Part shown: positions 1-8,374 of the stretch, piece after piece
How positions within the stretch are numbered: position 1 is the first letter of the stretch
Layout: every line of letters begins with the position of its first letter
Assembly (NCBI RefSeq): GCF_039523755.1
Contig: NZ_BAAAFX010000006.1
Coordinates: 310,001-374,000, forward strand
Reading direction: 5' to 3'
DNA length: 64,000 bases
From: Tatumella terrea
GTDB taxonomy: Bacteria; Pseudomonadota; Gammaproteobacteria; Enterobacterales; Enterobacteriaceae
Made by a program: the position numbers and the translations under genes
Notes under the pieces: generated by a model
Told to the model about the DNA's origin: nothing
The model's database searches: none
Seen by the model: the letters and a program-made list of their open reading frames with translations, nothing else

Positions 1-1
1 T

Positions 2-694
2 CCGCAGTATGCGGTCAAAGTTGCCACTGAGGTGGCGGCCTTTACCGGGCTGCCTTTTGTTACTGCCCCGAATAAATTTGAAGCACTGGCTGGCTGTGGC
101 GCACTGGTACATGCCCACGGCGCACTGAAAGGGCTGGCCGCTTCGCTGATGAAAATTGCGAATGATGTCCGCTGGCTTGCTTCAGGGCCGCGGTGCGGGA
201 TCGGCGAACTTTCGATACCGGAAAACGAACCAGGCAGTTCTATTATGCCAGGTAAAGTCAACCCGACACAGTGTGAAGCGATGACCATGCTGTGTTGTCA
301 GGTGATGGGCAACGATGTGGCAATCAATATCGGGGGAGCCTCCGGTAATTTTGAACTGAATGTCTACCGGCCGATGATTATTCACAACTTTCTGCAGTCG
401 GTCAGGTTGCTGGCAGACGGGATCGATAGCTTCACCTGCCATTGTGTGGAAGGCATTGAACCTAACCGGCCACGCATAGAACAGTTACTTAATGACTCCC
501 TGATGCTGGTGACAGCCCTCAACACTCATATCGGCTATGATAAAGCCGCTGACATTGCCAAAACAGCGCATAAGAAAGGGCTGACCCTGAAAGCGGCGGC
601 TTTACAGCTGGGTTACCTGAGTGAAGACGAGTTTGACCAGTGGGTCAGGCCGCAGGATATGGTCGGCAACCTGAAAGCATCACATTCAGACTGA
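2..694 (+). CDS. fumC: Fumarate hydratase class II (fumarase C), 3' part
   Basis: Fumarase C interconverts fumarate and L-malate in the TCA cycle as a cytosolic, iron-independent tetramer. Only the C-terminal 230 residues are visible, because the start lies left of the window; the frame is open from base 2 (PQYAVKVATEV). The fumarase/aspartase signature GSSIMPGKVNP sits at visible residues 78-88, followed by the family's C-terminal helical part. The final codons overlap the 3' end of the convergent tus gene by 9 bp. E. coli has the same convergent fumC-tus arrangement, which supports both calls. Nothing looks broken in the visible part. Confidence 0.96.
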   Translation, partial: PQYAVKVATEVAAFTGLPFVTAPNKFEALAGCGALVHAHGALKGLAASLMKIANDVRWLASGPRCGIGELSIPENEPGSSIMPGKVNPTQCEAMTMLCCQVMGNDVAINIGGASGNFELNVYRPMIIHNFLQSVRLLADGIDSFTCHCVEGIEPNRPRIEQLLNDSLMLVTALNTHIGYDKAADIAKTAHKKGLTLKAAALQLGYLSEDEFDQWVRPQDMVGNLKASHSD

Positions 695-1624
695 GCGCGC
701 ATCCGCCTGCGGATCCAGCCACAGCCAGAGCCGTGGGATGAGTAACGTCATCGCACGGGCTGCAGGTTTGTGACGGTGAGTGATGCTGTTCTGATCATAA
801 TCATTCAGTTCACCGGTCACGGGGATGCGCCGCGATTCACTGCAAAACAATAACGGTGTCGGGCAGGGCAGTTGTCGCTGTTTACGGCTGCCTTCCTCGC
901 GCAACCGGGCAATGGGCTGAACTTTCACCGGACGTTTGATCTTCAGGGGAGCATCTGCCGGCAACGATAACAAAGTTTCCAGTTCCTGTGAGACTTTTTC
1001 GGCCCACTGTTCCCGCGTCCACGGCGCACGTGCCCGTCCGGCCTTCAGGCTTTTTTCCAGTTGCTGACAGATATCATCCCGGGTCACTTTTTTAATAATA
1101 TGCTTATTTGCCCAGCCAAAATGGACCGAAGCCGGGGCCGGTTCCAGAGTGACAGAACGATAGGCATTCAGGGTAATCAGCCCCGGAAAATGCTGGTGGA
1201 CAAACGGGAAACGGGCCTCGGAGGGCAGACCGGAATCGCGGGTGATCAGTCTTTCCAGGTGTTGTTTCAGCCGGTTTATTTCGCCGGTCTGGTCCTGTAA
1301 AGCGCTGAGGCAGGCTTTATCTGCCTGGAAAAAAAGCGCACCGGGCAGCCTGACCGCAGAGCGGGTACTCAGGCTTTCGGACTGCTGTTGCATAAACAGT
1401 AATTTCAGATGTTCCAGCGCCAGCCGTCGTGCGGTAGTACCGCTATAGGGATGAACCGGAATCGTATCCAGAGGGCGTTGTTCATCACCTTTTTTCACCC
1501 CCGGCAGGGTGAAAACACGAGCGGCCAGCAAGGGCAGGGCTTCCAGCACGGCGGTCAGTTCGCCCAGCCGCTGCTCCATTTCATCAATACACTGTCGCAT
1601 TTCAGAGACCAGGGTATAGCGCAT
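686..1624 (-). CDS. tus: Tus, DNA replication terminus site-binding protein
   Basis: Tus binds Ter sites as a monomer and arrests replication forks in a polar way. The 312-residue product has the usual family length (E. coli about 309). It keeps conserved blocks: RVFTLPGVKKGDEQ near residue 37, FGWANKHIIK in the middle, APWTREQW, and KIKRPVKVQPIAR, the basic strand that enters the DNA groove. Start ATG at 1624 is preceded by GGAGGAGTG-type purine-rich sequence. A Ter site lies 24 bp upstream, so autorepression as for E. coli TerB/tus is likely. The C-terminal tail (LDPQADARSV) is slightly longer than in E. coli. Confidence 0.95.
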   Translation of the reverse strand: MRYTLVSEMRQCIDEMEQRLGELTAVLEALPLLAARVFTLPGVKKGDEQRPLDTIPVHPYSGTTARRLALEHLKLLFMQQQSESLSTRSAVRLPGALFFQADKACLSALQDQTGEINRLKQHLERLITRDSGLPSEARFPFVHQHFPGLITLNAYRSVTLEPAPASVHFGWANKHIIKKVTRDDICQQLEKSLKAGRARAPWTREQWAEKVSQELETLLSLPADAPLKIKRPVKVQPIARLREEGSRKQRQLPCPTPLLFCSESRRIPVTGELNDYDQNSITHRHKPAARAMTLLIPRLWLWLDPQADARSV

Positions 1625-1647
1625 CAGACACTCCTCCGTTTAACTGT

Positions 1648-1670
1648 TTGTTTAGTTACAACATACTATT
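1648..1670 (-). promoter_or_regulatory. Ter replication-arrest site (Tus-binding) in the tus promoter region
   Basis: The minus strand reads TAGTATGTTGTAACTAAAC, matching the enterobacterial Ter consensus AGNATGTTGTAAYTAAA at nearly every position, including the invariant GTTGTAACTA core. It lies just upstream of the tus ATG, the position TerB occupies in E. coli. It should therefore serve both as a polar fork trap and as the operator for tus autoregulation. The sequence match is direct; function is inferred from the E. coli system. Confidence 0.93.
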
Positions 1671-1816
1671 GTCGGTGCCGATACAGAGAAATGCAAGTCT
1701 GTGCGGTTTTCGTGGTCAGTCAGGCCATCGCGGCCTCTGAGGGCGATGACGGATACCCCCCGCGGAATATTCCCTTTATACTGCGGCCGGAGAATTGGCC
1801 GGGACGGGGAGAGAGA

Positions 1817-2746
1817 ATGAACAAAGCAGTCATGTGTTTCGATGTGGGCGGAAGTTTTATTAAGAGTGCGGTGTATCACGGAGATAACACCTTAACAGAA
1901 ACCGGTAAGGTGACGATGCCGGCCGATGACTGGCCAGCGTTCTGCCGGGCACTGCAGCAGTTACTGAATGCCGCCGCACCGTACCTGACAGAGGATTCAC
2001 CGGTCGCTATTTCTGCAGCCGGTGTGGTTGACCCGCGCGCCGACACCATACTGGCCGGAAATATTCCGGCGTTTCGCGGACGAACCGTCGCGCGTGAGCT
2101 GAGTGCCTTTTTACAGCGTCAGGTGGTGATAGCCAATGATGCTGACTGTTTTACTCTGGCAGAGGCCTCAGCCGAGCGAGGTGAGGGCCAGTCTGTTCTG
2201 CTGGGAATTATCCTCGGCAGTGGTGTTGGCGGGGGGCTGGTCATTAATCAGCAAATCATCAGCGGTCCCGGCGGGCTGACCGGTGAGTGGGGGCACGGGC
2301 CGATCACGAGGACAGAGTTCGACTACCAGGGACAGATCCTGCATCTGCCTCGTTTGCGCTGTGGCTGCGGGCAGATCGGTTGCCTGGATACGCTGGGCGG
2401 GGCCAGAGGGCTGGAGCGCCTGTATCAGCATCTGCTGGGACGCCCCGCAGACAGCCGGGCCATTATTGAACAGTGGCTGAATCACTCCGCGGATGCCCTG
2501 AAGGTGGTGACCCTTTGGAGCCAGCTGGTCAGTGAAGTGCTGGCGGTGGTGGTAAATACCCTCGGGCCGGACAGGATCGTCGCCGGGGGCGGCCTGGCTT
2601 CTGTGCCGGAACTGATGGCCCGGCTGGATGAGGACCTGAGGGCCAGGATATTACGTCCCTGCCGGGGAGCAATTATCGAACAAGCCCGGTATCAGCAGCA
2701 GGGCGGTTTACTGGGCGCCGGCAGACTGGCGAGGGGGCTGACTTAA
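1817..2746 (+). CDS. ROK-family sugar kinase (N-acetylglucosamine/N-acetylmannosamine kinase-like)
   Basis: Predicted 309-residue cytosolic ATP-dependent sugar kinase. The N-terminal phosphate-binding motif DVGGS is at residues 9-13, a catalytic Asp lies in the NDAD motif near residue 108, and the ROK signature GSGVGGGLV is at 134-142. The sugar-binding GEWGH is at 156-160 (His160 a zinc ligand) and the zinc-binding C-x-C-x4-C at 182-189. The ATG at 1817 was chosen because it has GGGGAGAGAG upstream and immediately precedes the family's N-terminal motif; upstream in-frame sequence does not look like ROK protein. It has no HTH domain, so it is a kinase rather than a repressor of the NagC/Mlc type. 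Substrate cannot be fixed from sequence, and no sugar operon surrounds it. Confidence 0.85.
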   Translation: MNKAVMCFDVGGSFIKSAVYHGDNTLTETGKVTMPADDWPAFCRALQQLLNAAAPYLTEDSPVAISAAGVVDPRADTILAGNIPAFRGRTVARELSAFLQRQVVIANDADCFTLAEASAERGEGQSVLLGIILGSGVGGGLVINQQIISGPGGLTGEWGHGPITRTEFDYQGQILHLPRLRCGCGQIGCLDTLGGARGLERLYQHLLGRPADSRAIIEQWLNHSADALKVVTLWSQLVSEVLAVVVNTLGPDRIVAGGGLASVPELMARLDEDLRARILRPCRGAIIEQARYQQQGGLLGAGRLARGLT

Positions 2747-2857
2747 AGTTCTGTGCGGTGCAGGCCGGGGGTTGCTTCTCACGTCAGGGATAGTTTGTTA
2801 AACTTGATGATGTTTCAGACTGTAATTTTATAAGTATCACCTCTCAGAGGAACCGGA

Positions 2858-3352
2858 ATGTTAGACTATCGCTTTCCTACAGCACTACAGATGGTACTGA
2901 GTGTTGCTATGGCAGAGCAGCACGGAAAACGCTCGACCAGTGCTATCCTCGCGCAGGGCATGGAATCCAACCCCAGCCTGATCCGCAAACTGATGGTGCC
3001 CTTAACCCGTGATGGCATTATTGCCACCACCCTCGGGCGTACCGGATCTATCCACCTGGCCCGCCCGGCTGAGGATATTTCGCTGCGCGATATCTATCTG
3101 TCGGTGACGGATGAGAAGAAGCTGCTGAATTCACGCCCGGATGTGAAGAAACCCTGCTGCGTGGTCAGTGCCAATGTCTGCTGGTATTTCAAATCATTGG
3201 CCGAAGAAGCAGAACAGGCATCACTGAATGTGCTGGCGAAACGCTCGGTCGCCGATGCGCTGGCCGAAATCACCGTACGTGCACAAGCAAAGCCACCTGC
3301 GGCAGAACATCACCCTGCAGATAATCACGTCAGCGAAATTCCCGACAGTTAA
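2858..3352 (+). CDS. Rrf2-family transcriptional regulator
   Basis: A 164-residue winged-helix regulator of the Rrf2 family (relatives of IscR, NsrR, YwnA). The N-terminal half (about residues 5-70) carries the wHTH, including the recognition stretch NPSLIRKLMVPLTRDGII and the wing around GRTGSIHLARP. Cysteines at 100, 101 and 108 (KKPCCVVSANVC) could bind an Fe-S cluster or sense thiol modification, but spacing differs from IscR/NsrR (C-x5-C-x5-C), so the sensing mode is open. Start ATG follows AGAGGAACCGG. It is transcribed alone, 110 bp after the kinase gene. The C-terminal tail (AKPPAAEHHPADNH) is low-complexity and probably disordered. Confidence 0.85.
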   Translation: MLDYRFPTALQMVLSVAMAEQHGKRSTSAILAQGMESNPSLIRKLMVPLTRDGIIATTLGRTGSIHLARPAEDISLRDIYLSVTDEKKLLNSRPDVKKPCCVVSANVCWYFKSLAEEAEQASLNVLAKRSVADALAEITVRAQAKPPAAEHHPADNHVSEIPDS

Positions 3353-3432
3353 TATCCCCGTGACAGCAGCTATCCTTCTGTTGTCACGGTACTTTTCCCG
3401 TACTGACCCAATATCCCCGCCCATTGTAAGGC

Positions 3433-3492
3433 ATTTAATGCAACTATAATGTTTGCATTTTAGCGATTATTGGCGCACCATTAAATGCAACT
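3433..3492. promoter_or_regulatory. Repeated half-sites upstream of the MarA-like regulator
   Basis: The 13-mer ATTTAATGCAACT (3433-3445) recurs as ATTAAATGCAACT (3480-3492), 12 of 13 bases identical. Between them ATGCAA (3438-3443) is mirrored by TTGCAT (3453-3458), making an inverted repeat. This arrangement 40-100 bp upstream of the AraC-type gene looks like an operator array. No good match to the MarA/SoxS/Rob marbox was found, so the binding protein is unknown. Confidence 0.4.
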
Positions 3493-3532
3493 GCAACAGA
3501 TACTATTTCTTTAAGTCCGGATGGAGAGACTG

Positions 3533-3880
3533 ATGAACAGCGCTTTTTTCAACGACCTGATCAGCTGGATCGATAATCACATTGAAAACCGGTTAAACCT
3601 GGATCTGGTAGCGGAACGGGCCGGTTACTCAAAATGGCATTTACAACGGATGTTTAAAGAACACACGGGTTATGCCCTCGGTGAATACATTCGTAAGAAA
3701 AAGCTGGAAAAATCAGCCTGCCGACTGACGTCCACCAATGATCCTATTCTGACCGTAGCTATCTCGATGGGGTTTGATTCGCAGCAATCGTTCAATCGTA
3801 GCTTTAAGCGGGAATTTGGTATGGCGCCCGGCACCTGGCGTCGTTCCTCGACGCACAGCAGCCCGCAATACCTGCATTAA
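3533..3880 (+). CDS. AraC-family regulator of the MarA/SoxS/RamA size class
   Basis: A 115-residue protein made only of an AraC-type double helix-turn-helix DNA-binding domain, with no effector-binding domain, as in MarA, SoxS and RamA. The first HTH includes AGYSKWHLQRMFKEHTG, and the second spans the conserved AISMGFDSQQSFNRSFKREFG before the terminal P-G-W. Strong resemblance to RamA/SoxS suggests a role in stress or efflux control, but the exact orthologue is not certain. ATG at 3533 is preferred over 3521 because GGAGAG at 3523-3528 is a well-placed ribosome site for it. Such regulators are usually controlled at the level of synthesis, and the repeated half-sites upstream fit that. Confidence 0.85.
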   Translation: MNSAFFNDLISWIDNHIENRLNLDLVAERAGYSKWHLQRMFKEHTGYALGEYIRKKKLEKSACRLTSTNDPILTVAISMGFDSQQSFNRSFKREFGMAPGTWRRSSTHSSPQYLH

Positions 3881-4179
3881 TCCGTTACGGCATCCGCCGT
3901 CTCCCCGGCAGCTTCCCGCTGACATATTATGCGCCACACCAGGGCAACCATAATGTCAGCGACGCCTGCCGGCGGTATCTGCTCTCCCGTGCCCCTGTTC
4001 ATCTCTGACATTTCCTCCCTGTGTATGTCCAGTGAGGTAAACGTCATTCGTTATGAGCCTGATCCGGCAGCGGCAGGCGATTGCGGGGGAGACGGGAGGG
4101 CCTTAAGGTGGTCTGTTGCCGGTACCTTGGTTTGCCTGAGAGGGCTGTCTATTCTCTGCCGGCGGCGATAATACCAGAC

Positions 4180-4480
4180 ATATATCTATGCCCGTGATTT
4201 CCTGAGCCTGCCATTGCTTTGCGCATATCCCTCGTCTCGTGACCAAATCTGACGGACTGTATTCCTCCGTGGCCTGATCCGATATCTGTATTTATGTGCG
4301 TGATTACCGGCACCTGCCATTGCTTTGCGCATATCCCTCGTGTCGTGACCAAATCTGACGGACTGTATTCCTCCGTGGCATGATCCGGCATCTGTATTTA
4401 TGCCTGTGACTTCCGCCACCGGCCAGGGCTTTGCGCATATCCTTTGTGAGCGGGTCTGACGGGGGGATTTATCCCAGGCC
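4180..4480. repeat. 106-bp intergenic tandem repeat, about 2.7 copies
   Basis: The motif CCATTGCTTTGCGCATATCC starts at 4211 and again at 4317; a degenerate third copy (CCAGGGCTTTGCGCATATCC) starts at 4423, giving an exact 106-bp period. The tail of a further copy (ATCTATGCCCGTGATTTCC) precedes the first. Copies 1 and 2 differ at only a few positions; copy 3 decays after about 50 bp. Apparent minus-strand reading frames here are repeat artefacts. The rest of the 3881-4677 gap holds no gene I can support. Confidence 0.85.
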
Positions 4481-4677
4481 CGGTACCGCCGGAGGTAAAC
4501 TATGTTGTCACCGCCGCAGAGGGGAAACTTCTAAGGGGTCATCCGGGCTGTTGATCTGCTGCACCTTCGTCAGCAGGCCGGGTGTTTCAGGGTTTTCACT
4601 ACGCTGATACAGAACCAACGCTGACAGCCGGTACAGATTAAAGGTATAGTCATCCCGTTCTGTTTAAGGGAATGATT

Positions 4678-5148
4678 ATGTCAAAGAAACTTTGGGGCGC
4701 ATTAGTTATCGCCCTGATTGCCAGTTGGCTCGGAATTAAACCTGCGTTACATAACCCGTCAACGGCAGCGACCACGGTGCGTACACACAGTGCAGAACCG
4801 GGCGCAGCCAGTGATATCACCGCAGCGACTTCACCACAGACAGTGGCGGCCTGGATCCACCAGTACCATCGGTTACCGGACTACTACGTGAGAAAAGGGG
4901 AAGCCCGTCATGATGGCTGGGATCCTGCCCGGGCTAATCTGTGTGACGTTCTGCCTGGCAAAGCCATCGGTGGTGACCATTTCTCTAACCGCGAAGGGCG
5001 GCTGCCGGATGCCGCAGGGCGGCGCTGGTATGAAGCGGATGTCAATTACCGCTGCGGACACCGTAATGCAGATCGTCTGCTTTATTCGTCTGACGGGATG
5101 GTCTATCTGACGACCGACCACTATCGGACTTTTACAAGGATCCCCTGA
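4678..5148 (+). CDS. Secreted barnase-type guanyl-preferring ribonuclease
   Basis: A 156-residue protein with an N-terminal hydrophobic export segment (about residues 5-20), a low-complexity linker, and a C-terminal barnase fold. The active-site triad is conserved: Glu119 (WYEADVNYR), Arg133 (DRLLYSSDG) and His148 (TTDHYRTFT), equivalent to Glu73, Arg87 and His102 of barnase. The RNase should act outside the cytoplasm, either for nutrient RNA or against competitors. ATG 4678 is favoured over 4672 because TAAGGG lies 7 bases before it. Its stop is one base before the start of the barstar gene, so the two form a tightly coupled RNase-inhibitor pair. Confidence 0.9.
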   Translation: MSKKLWGALVIALIASWLGIKPALHNPSTAATTVRTHSAEPGAASDITAATSPQTVAAWIHQYHRLPDYYVRKGEARHDGWDPARANLCDVLPGKAIGGDHFSNREGRLPDAAGRRWYEADVNYRCGHRNADRLLYSSDGMVYLTTDHYRTFTRIP

Positions 5149-5149
5149 A

Positions 5150-5461
5150 ATGCTGACGATAGTCTTCGATTTCCGCGAACTCACCAGCCGGACTGCGTTT
5201 TATCACCATCTGGTGCAGCACAGCCATTGCCCTCCGGCCTTCGGTAATAACCTGGATGCGCTGTGGGACTGGCTGACCGGTGGAATGACGCTACCGGCGG
5301 TGTTCCGGCTGGAGAATCTGTCCTGTGTGACCGATGAACTGACCCCGGTGCTGGCGGTGCTGCATGAAGCGTCCGCGGCGCTGGACGGCCGGTTATCCCT
5401 GGTGAGTGGAGCACCGGCCGGCGAAGTCAGTCAGCGGGATCGTCCGGCACCGTCAGACTGA
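5150..5461 (+). CDS. Barstar-family ribonuclease inhibitor
   Basis: A 103-residue cytoplasmic inhibitor that would protect the host from the neighbouring barnase-like enzyme before export. It carries the barstar core FGNNLDALWDWLTGG at residues 31-45, in which Asp36, Trp39 and Asp40 correspond to the barnase-contacting helix. The start is one base after the RNase stop, implying translational coupling. The 3' end overlaps the convergent srfB gene by 9 bp, so the toxin-inhibitor pair is wedged against the srf operon, in the place where srfC would be expected. Confidence 0.9.
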   Translation: MLTIVFDFRELTSRTAFYHHLVQHSHCPPAFGNNLDALWDWLTGGMTLPAVFRLENLSCVTDELTPVLAVLHEASAALDGRLSLVSGAPAGEVSQRDRPAPSD

Positions 5462-8374
5462 GGGCGGATAGCCTGCAATACGCCCATCCTCCAGCCAGCA
5501 AAGGGCATCCGGGCAGTCAGACCCTTCCGGCAGGCTGAGTGTTATGCTGACCGTCGCCGCTGGCAGAACCCGTCCCCCAGCCACCGTCACCCGGGTCACC
5601 TCCGGCAGACGGCTGAACCGGCCCTGGTCATCCGCCTGCCAGTGTAATGTGACCCACAATCCCCGGGTGATGTCTTCGTCACTCAATCCGGCAGTCTCCG
5701 GCTGCAGGGTCAGCAGAGGTATGGCCGGGCCGGTTTCACTGTCCGCCCCCCTGAAGCCCAGTACTGTCCGGTGCTGCAAAAAGAGCTTAATTTGTGCGGT
5801 AGCATGGGCATCCGGGAATTCCGGTAACGAAAGTAATACCTCAGAAGCAGGGATCCTCCCGTTGTCGTTCAGAACCCCCGTCACCCGCAGCAGGTTGACC
5901 TCGGGAAGTGTATGGGTGGAAAAGCAGCCGGCCAGCAATTTTCTGCGGGTGATTAACCGGTGTATTAAGGCACCGAGGACACTGCCGTATTTCCCGTGCG
6001 GTAACTTTCCTTCGCGACAGAACGGGACAATCTCGCTGATCGGCAGTCTGTCTGGTGTAATCACCCGTTCAGGAGGCAGCGAGAGGCCTCTCTCCAGTCG
6101 CTGCCGGATAAAGGGGAGTGTCGCATTGCCGCCGAAGCAGAGGATAATATCCGGACGGTGTTCTGTGACGTTGTCACAAATAAGTGACAATAGCTGACTG
6201 AGCCGGCAGTTTTCTGCACTGAAAAACGTTTCAGCCTCTGCCATAGCAATGGTCAGCGGCATCTCTGTCGGGTCACAGACCGGCATGCATGCCGATAATT
6301 CACTCACCCTGGCGGAAAAATAGTTGATTACCTGCGGGTCGGGGGGGGCCGGCAGATATTCTGTCGCCTTGCCTTCCATCAGTAGCAATGATCTCTCCGC
6401 CTGCCGGTAGCGTTGCAGCAGTGTTATCGCCAGCGGCCGCAGAAACTGAGTCACAAATTGTCTTCGCCAGCCATTATCACCGTCACAACTGACCCCGGGG
6501 GTGAATAGCTGACGGAGTACACCGGCAGGCCGCGCGATCCCTGACCGTTGCAGGTGTTGTTCCAGTGCCGGCAGGAAAAACCATCGCGTGATATCTGTTA
6601 ACAGTGATTCGCCGGCCACAGGATAGGCACCGCGATAACTATGAGTGGTCTGCAAGCCTCTCAGGCCGGGGCCGCTAACCTCTGCAAGCCGATAGCGGGT
6701 AACAACAACAGTCAGTGAATCTGCCCCGCAATCAAGGGTAGCAATGCGGAGTTCCTGCGGGGTGCCGGTCAGGGAAGCGCGTTGCCACTGGCGTATCAGA
6801 CCGGCACAGGGCTGGCGGGGATCCGCGGCGAGACAGAGTTGCTGATACAGCCAGATCAACTGCCCGTAATTATTATCCCGCAGAATAATCTCTACCCGGC
6901 CCGGATCAATGGCGTCGTTTTGTTGTCCGCTGGCCCGACCGCCGGTCAGTCGCTGATGAACCAGCGCCAGGGCCTGGCCGGTGAGCCGTTGAATTTTTGC
7001 TTTTTCGATGGCCGTGGTGGTCCCCGGCAGCACCAGCGTTACCGAACGGATCGCCCGAAAGCGGTGACTGTCCGGCATCTGCCGGCGGTGCTGCGGACTG
7101 TTTATCTGGCTCAGCGTGTGGCTGAGCAGTTCACACAGCATAAACATCATCAGACTGGCGGGCGGAAAAGAGGCCTCCGTCACCGGAAAGCGGGTGCCGG
7201 GCGGTAAGTCACTCAGAAGTTCAGCCTGATCATTTAACAGGCAGGTAAACGGGGACAAAATGGCTTTGCCATGAAAGGGCTGGTGGTGCGGATACTCCCA
7301 GCCATTATGCAGCGGTCTGTCATCCCGCAGCGCCCGGCAGGGGTTACTGACGCCCTGACGGCCATCACCGCAATATAACGGACGGGTCAGTTGCCGCGCT
7401 TCATCCCCGGTTCTGACCATCGAAGGCCAGCAAAAGGCATCTGCCCGGCCACTGGCGGCGGAAAATCTCCCCTGATCAAACGGGGATACGGCGAAGGCGA
7501 TTTCACTGCTGAAACATCCTTCGCTGACGCGTGACGGCGCCGACAGCTGGCGGATCTTCAGCTCCCGGCTGTATTGCAGTCCATTATTCTCACCCGGGTG
7601 CTCTTCACTGATGACCCCGCAACTGCGGTTGTTACCGGTATCCAGGATCAGATCAACGGGGACAGGGTCGCGGGCGGTTTGCGCCGGAAAAATCACGACC
7701 GGCTCTTCTCCCAGCACGCGGTGGAAAAGCTCCAGCAGATTCAGATAGTGGGCCTGATGCGTAAAATTCCGGCGGTTATTTCTGTCAAAAGACGAGGCGG
7801 GCTCTGTCTGGCCGGCAGTTTCCTCCCTGAATACCGCCCGCAGCCAGTTATCCAGCCAGCGTTGTCGGATAAAACCGGCGATTTCCGTATCCTGCCAGCA
7901 AAGCCCGAAGGTCCGCTGGTTATCGCAATCGCTGCTATCCGGTTGCAGCAACGGGTCTTCTCCCGTTGTGGTATCAAAGGCCAGGGAAAGCGTGTAGCAA
8001 TCCGTTGCCGCATCCTCTCCGGCCGTGATAAACCCCCGTACCCAGTTAACCGGCCCCTGGCCATAGTGACCCGGGGAAAGACTGCGGAAAAAAGGTAACG
8101 GCAACCACACATTCCGGTAATGACGCAGACTGTCCTTCAGTCGGGCATGATATTCCGGACGGACGATCTCTTCACCGCTATGATCACCGTCCGGCAGAAC
8201 AAAGCGGCCCGGACGGCCGGACTGATAAACACGAACTAAGGGGCCGGCTGCCGTCTGACGGACAAAGTATCTGTCGTGATCGCGCAGGGCAGGCGGCAGG
8301 GAAAAATCAGCAAACTGAATGCCGCTGTTCGCCAGCAGGACGAACCGCTGAGCCAGCAGGGAGCTTAATGACAT
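5453..8374 (-). CDS. srfB: SrfB-family virulence-associated protein
   Basis: A 973-residue protein, full length for the SrfB family found in the enterobacterial srfABC operon. The N-terminus (FVLLANSGIQFADFSLPP) and a central stretch DIILCFGGNATLPFIRQRLERG are family-typical. The biochemical function is unknown; srfABC was named as SsrB-regulated in Salmonella, and SrfB itself is widespread in non-pathogens. No signal peptide or membrane helix is evident. It starts at 8374 in a TAATG overlap with the srfA stop, so the two genes are co-translated. The coding strand contains a C8 run (6341-6348) that is in frame here. The expected downstream partner srfC is absent. Confidence 0.88.
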   Translation of the reverse strand: MSLSSLLAQRFVLLANSGIQFADFSLPPALRDHDRYFVRQTAAGPLVRVYQSGRPGRFVLPDGDHSGEEIVRPEYHARLKDSLRHYRNVWLPLPFFRSLSPGHYGQGPVNWVRGFITAGEDAATDCYTLSLAFDTTTGEDPLLQPDSSDCDNQRTFGLCWQDTEIAGFIRQRWLDNWLRAVFREETAGQTEPASSFDRNNRRNFTHQAHYLNLLELFHRVLGEEPVVIFPAQTARDPVPVDLILDTGNNRSCGVISEEHPGENNGLQYSRELKIRQLSAPSRVSEGCFSSEIAFAVSPFDQGRFSAASGRADAFCWPSMVRTGDEARQLTRPLYCGDGRQGVSNPCRALRDDRPLHNGWEYPHHQPFHGKAILSPFTCLLNDQAELLSDLPPGTRFPVTEASFPPASLMMFMLCELLSHTLSQINSPQHRRQMPDSHRFRAIRSVTLVLPGTTTAIEKAKIQRLTGQALALVHQRLTGGRASGQQNDAIDPGRVEIILRDNNYGQLIWLYQQLCLAADPRQPCAGLIRQWQRASLTGTPQELRIATLDCGADSLTVVVTRYRLAEVSGPGLRGLQTTHSYRGAYPVAGESLLTDITRWFFLPALEQHLQRSGIARPAGVLRQLFTPGVSCDGDNGWRRQFVTQFLRPLAITLLQRYRQAERSLLLMEGKATEYLPAPPDPQVINYFSARVSELSACMPVCDPTEMPLTIAMAEAETFFSAENCRLSQLLSLICDNVTEHRPDIILCFGGNATLPFIRQRLERGLSLPPERVITPDRLPISEIVPFCREGKLPHGKYGSVLGALIHRLITRRKLLAGCFSTHTLPEVNLLRVTGVLNDNGRIPASEVLLSLPEFPDAHATAQIKLFLQHRTVLGFRGADSETGPAIPLLTLQPETAGLSDEDITRGLWVTLHWQADDQGRFSRLPEVTRVTVAGGRVLPAATVSITLSLPEGSDCPDALCWLEDGRIAGYPPSV

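Noticed and set aside
3421..3532. Marbox for the MarA-like regulator
   Set aside because: Best alignments on both strands miss several invariant positions of the marbox consensus.
4149..4419. Two overlapping minus-strand frames of 77-80 codons
   Set aside because: They only translate the 106-bp repeat; no ribosome site and the same peptide recurs with the DNA repeat.
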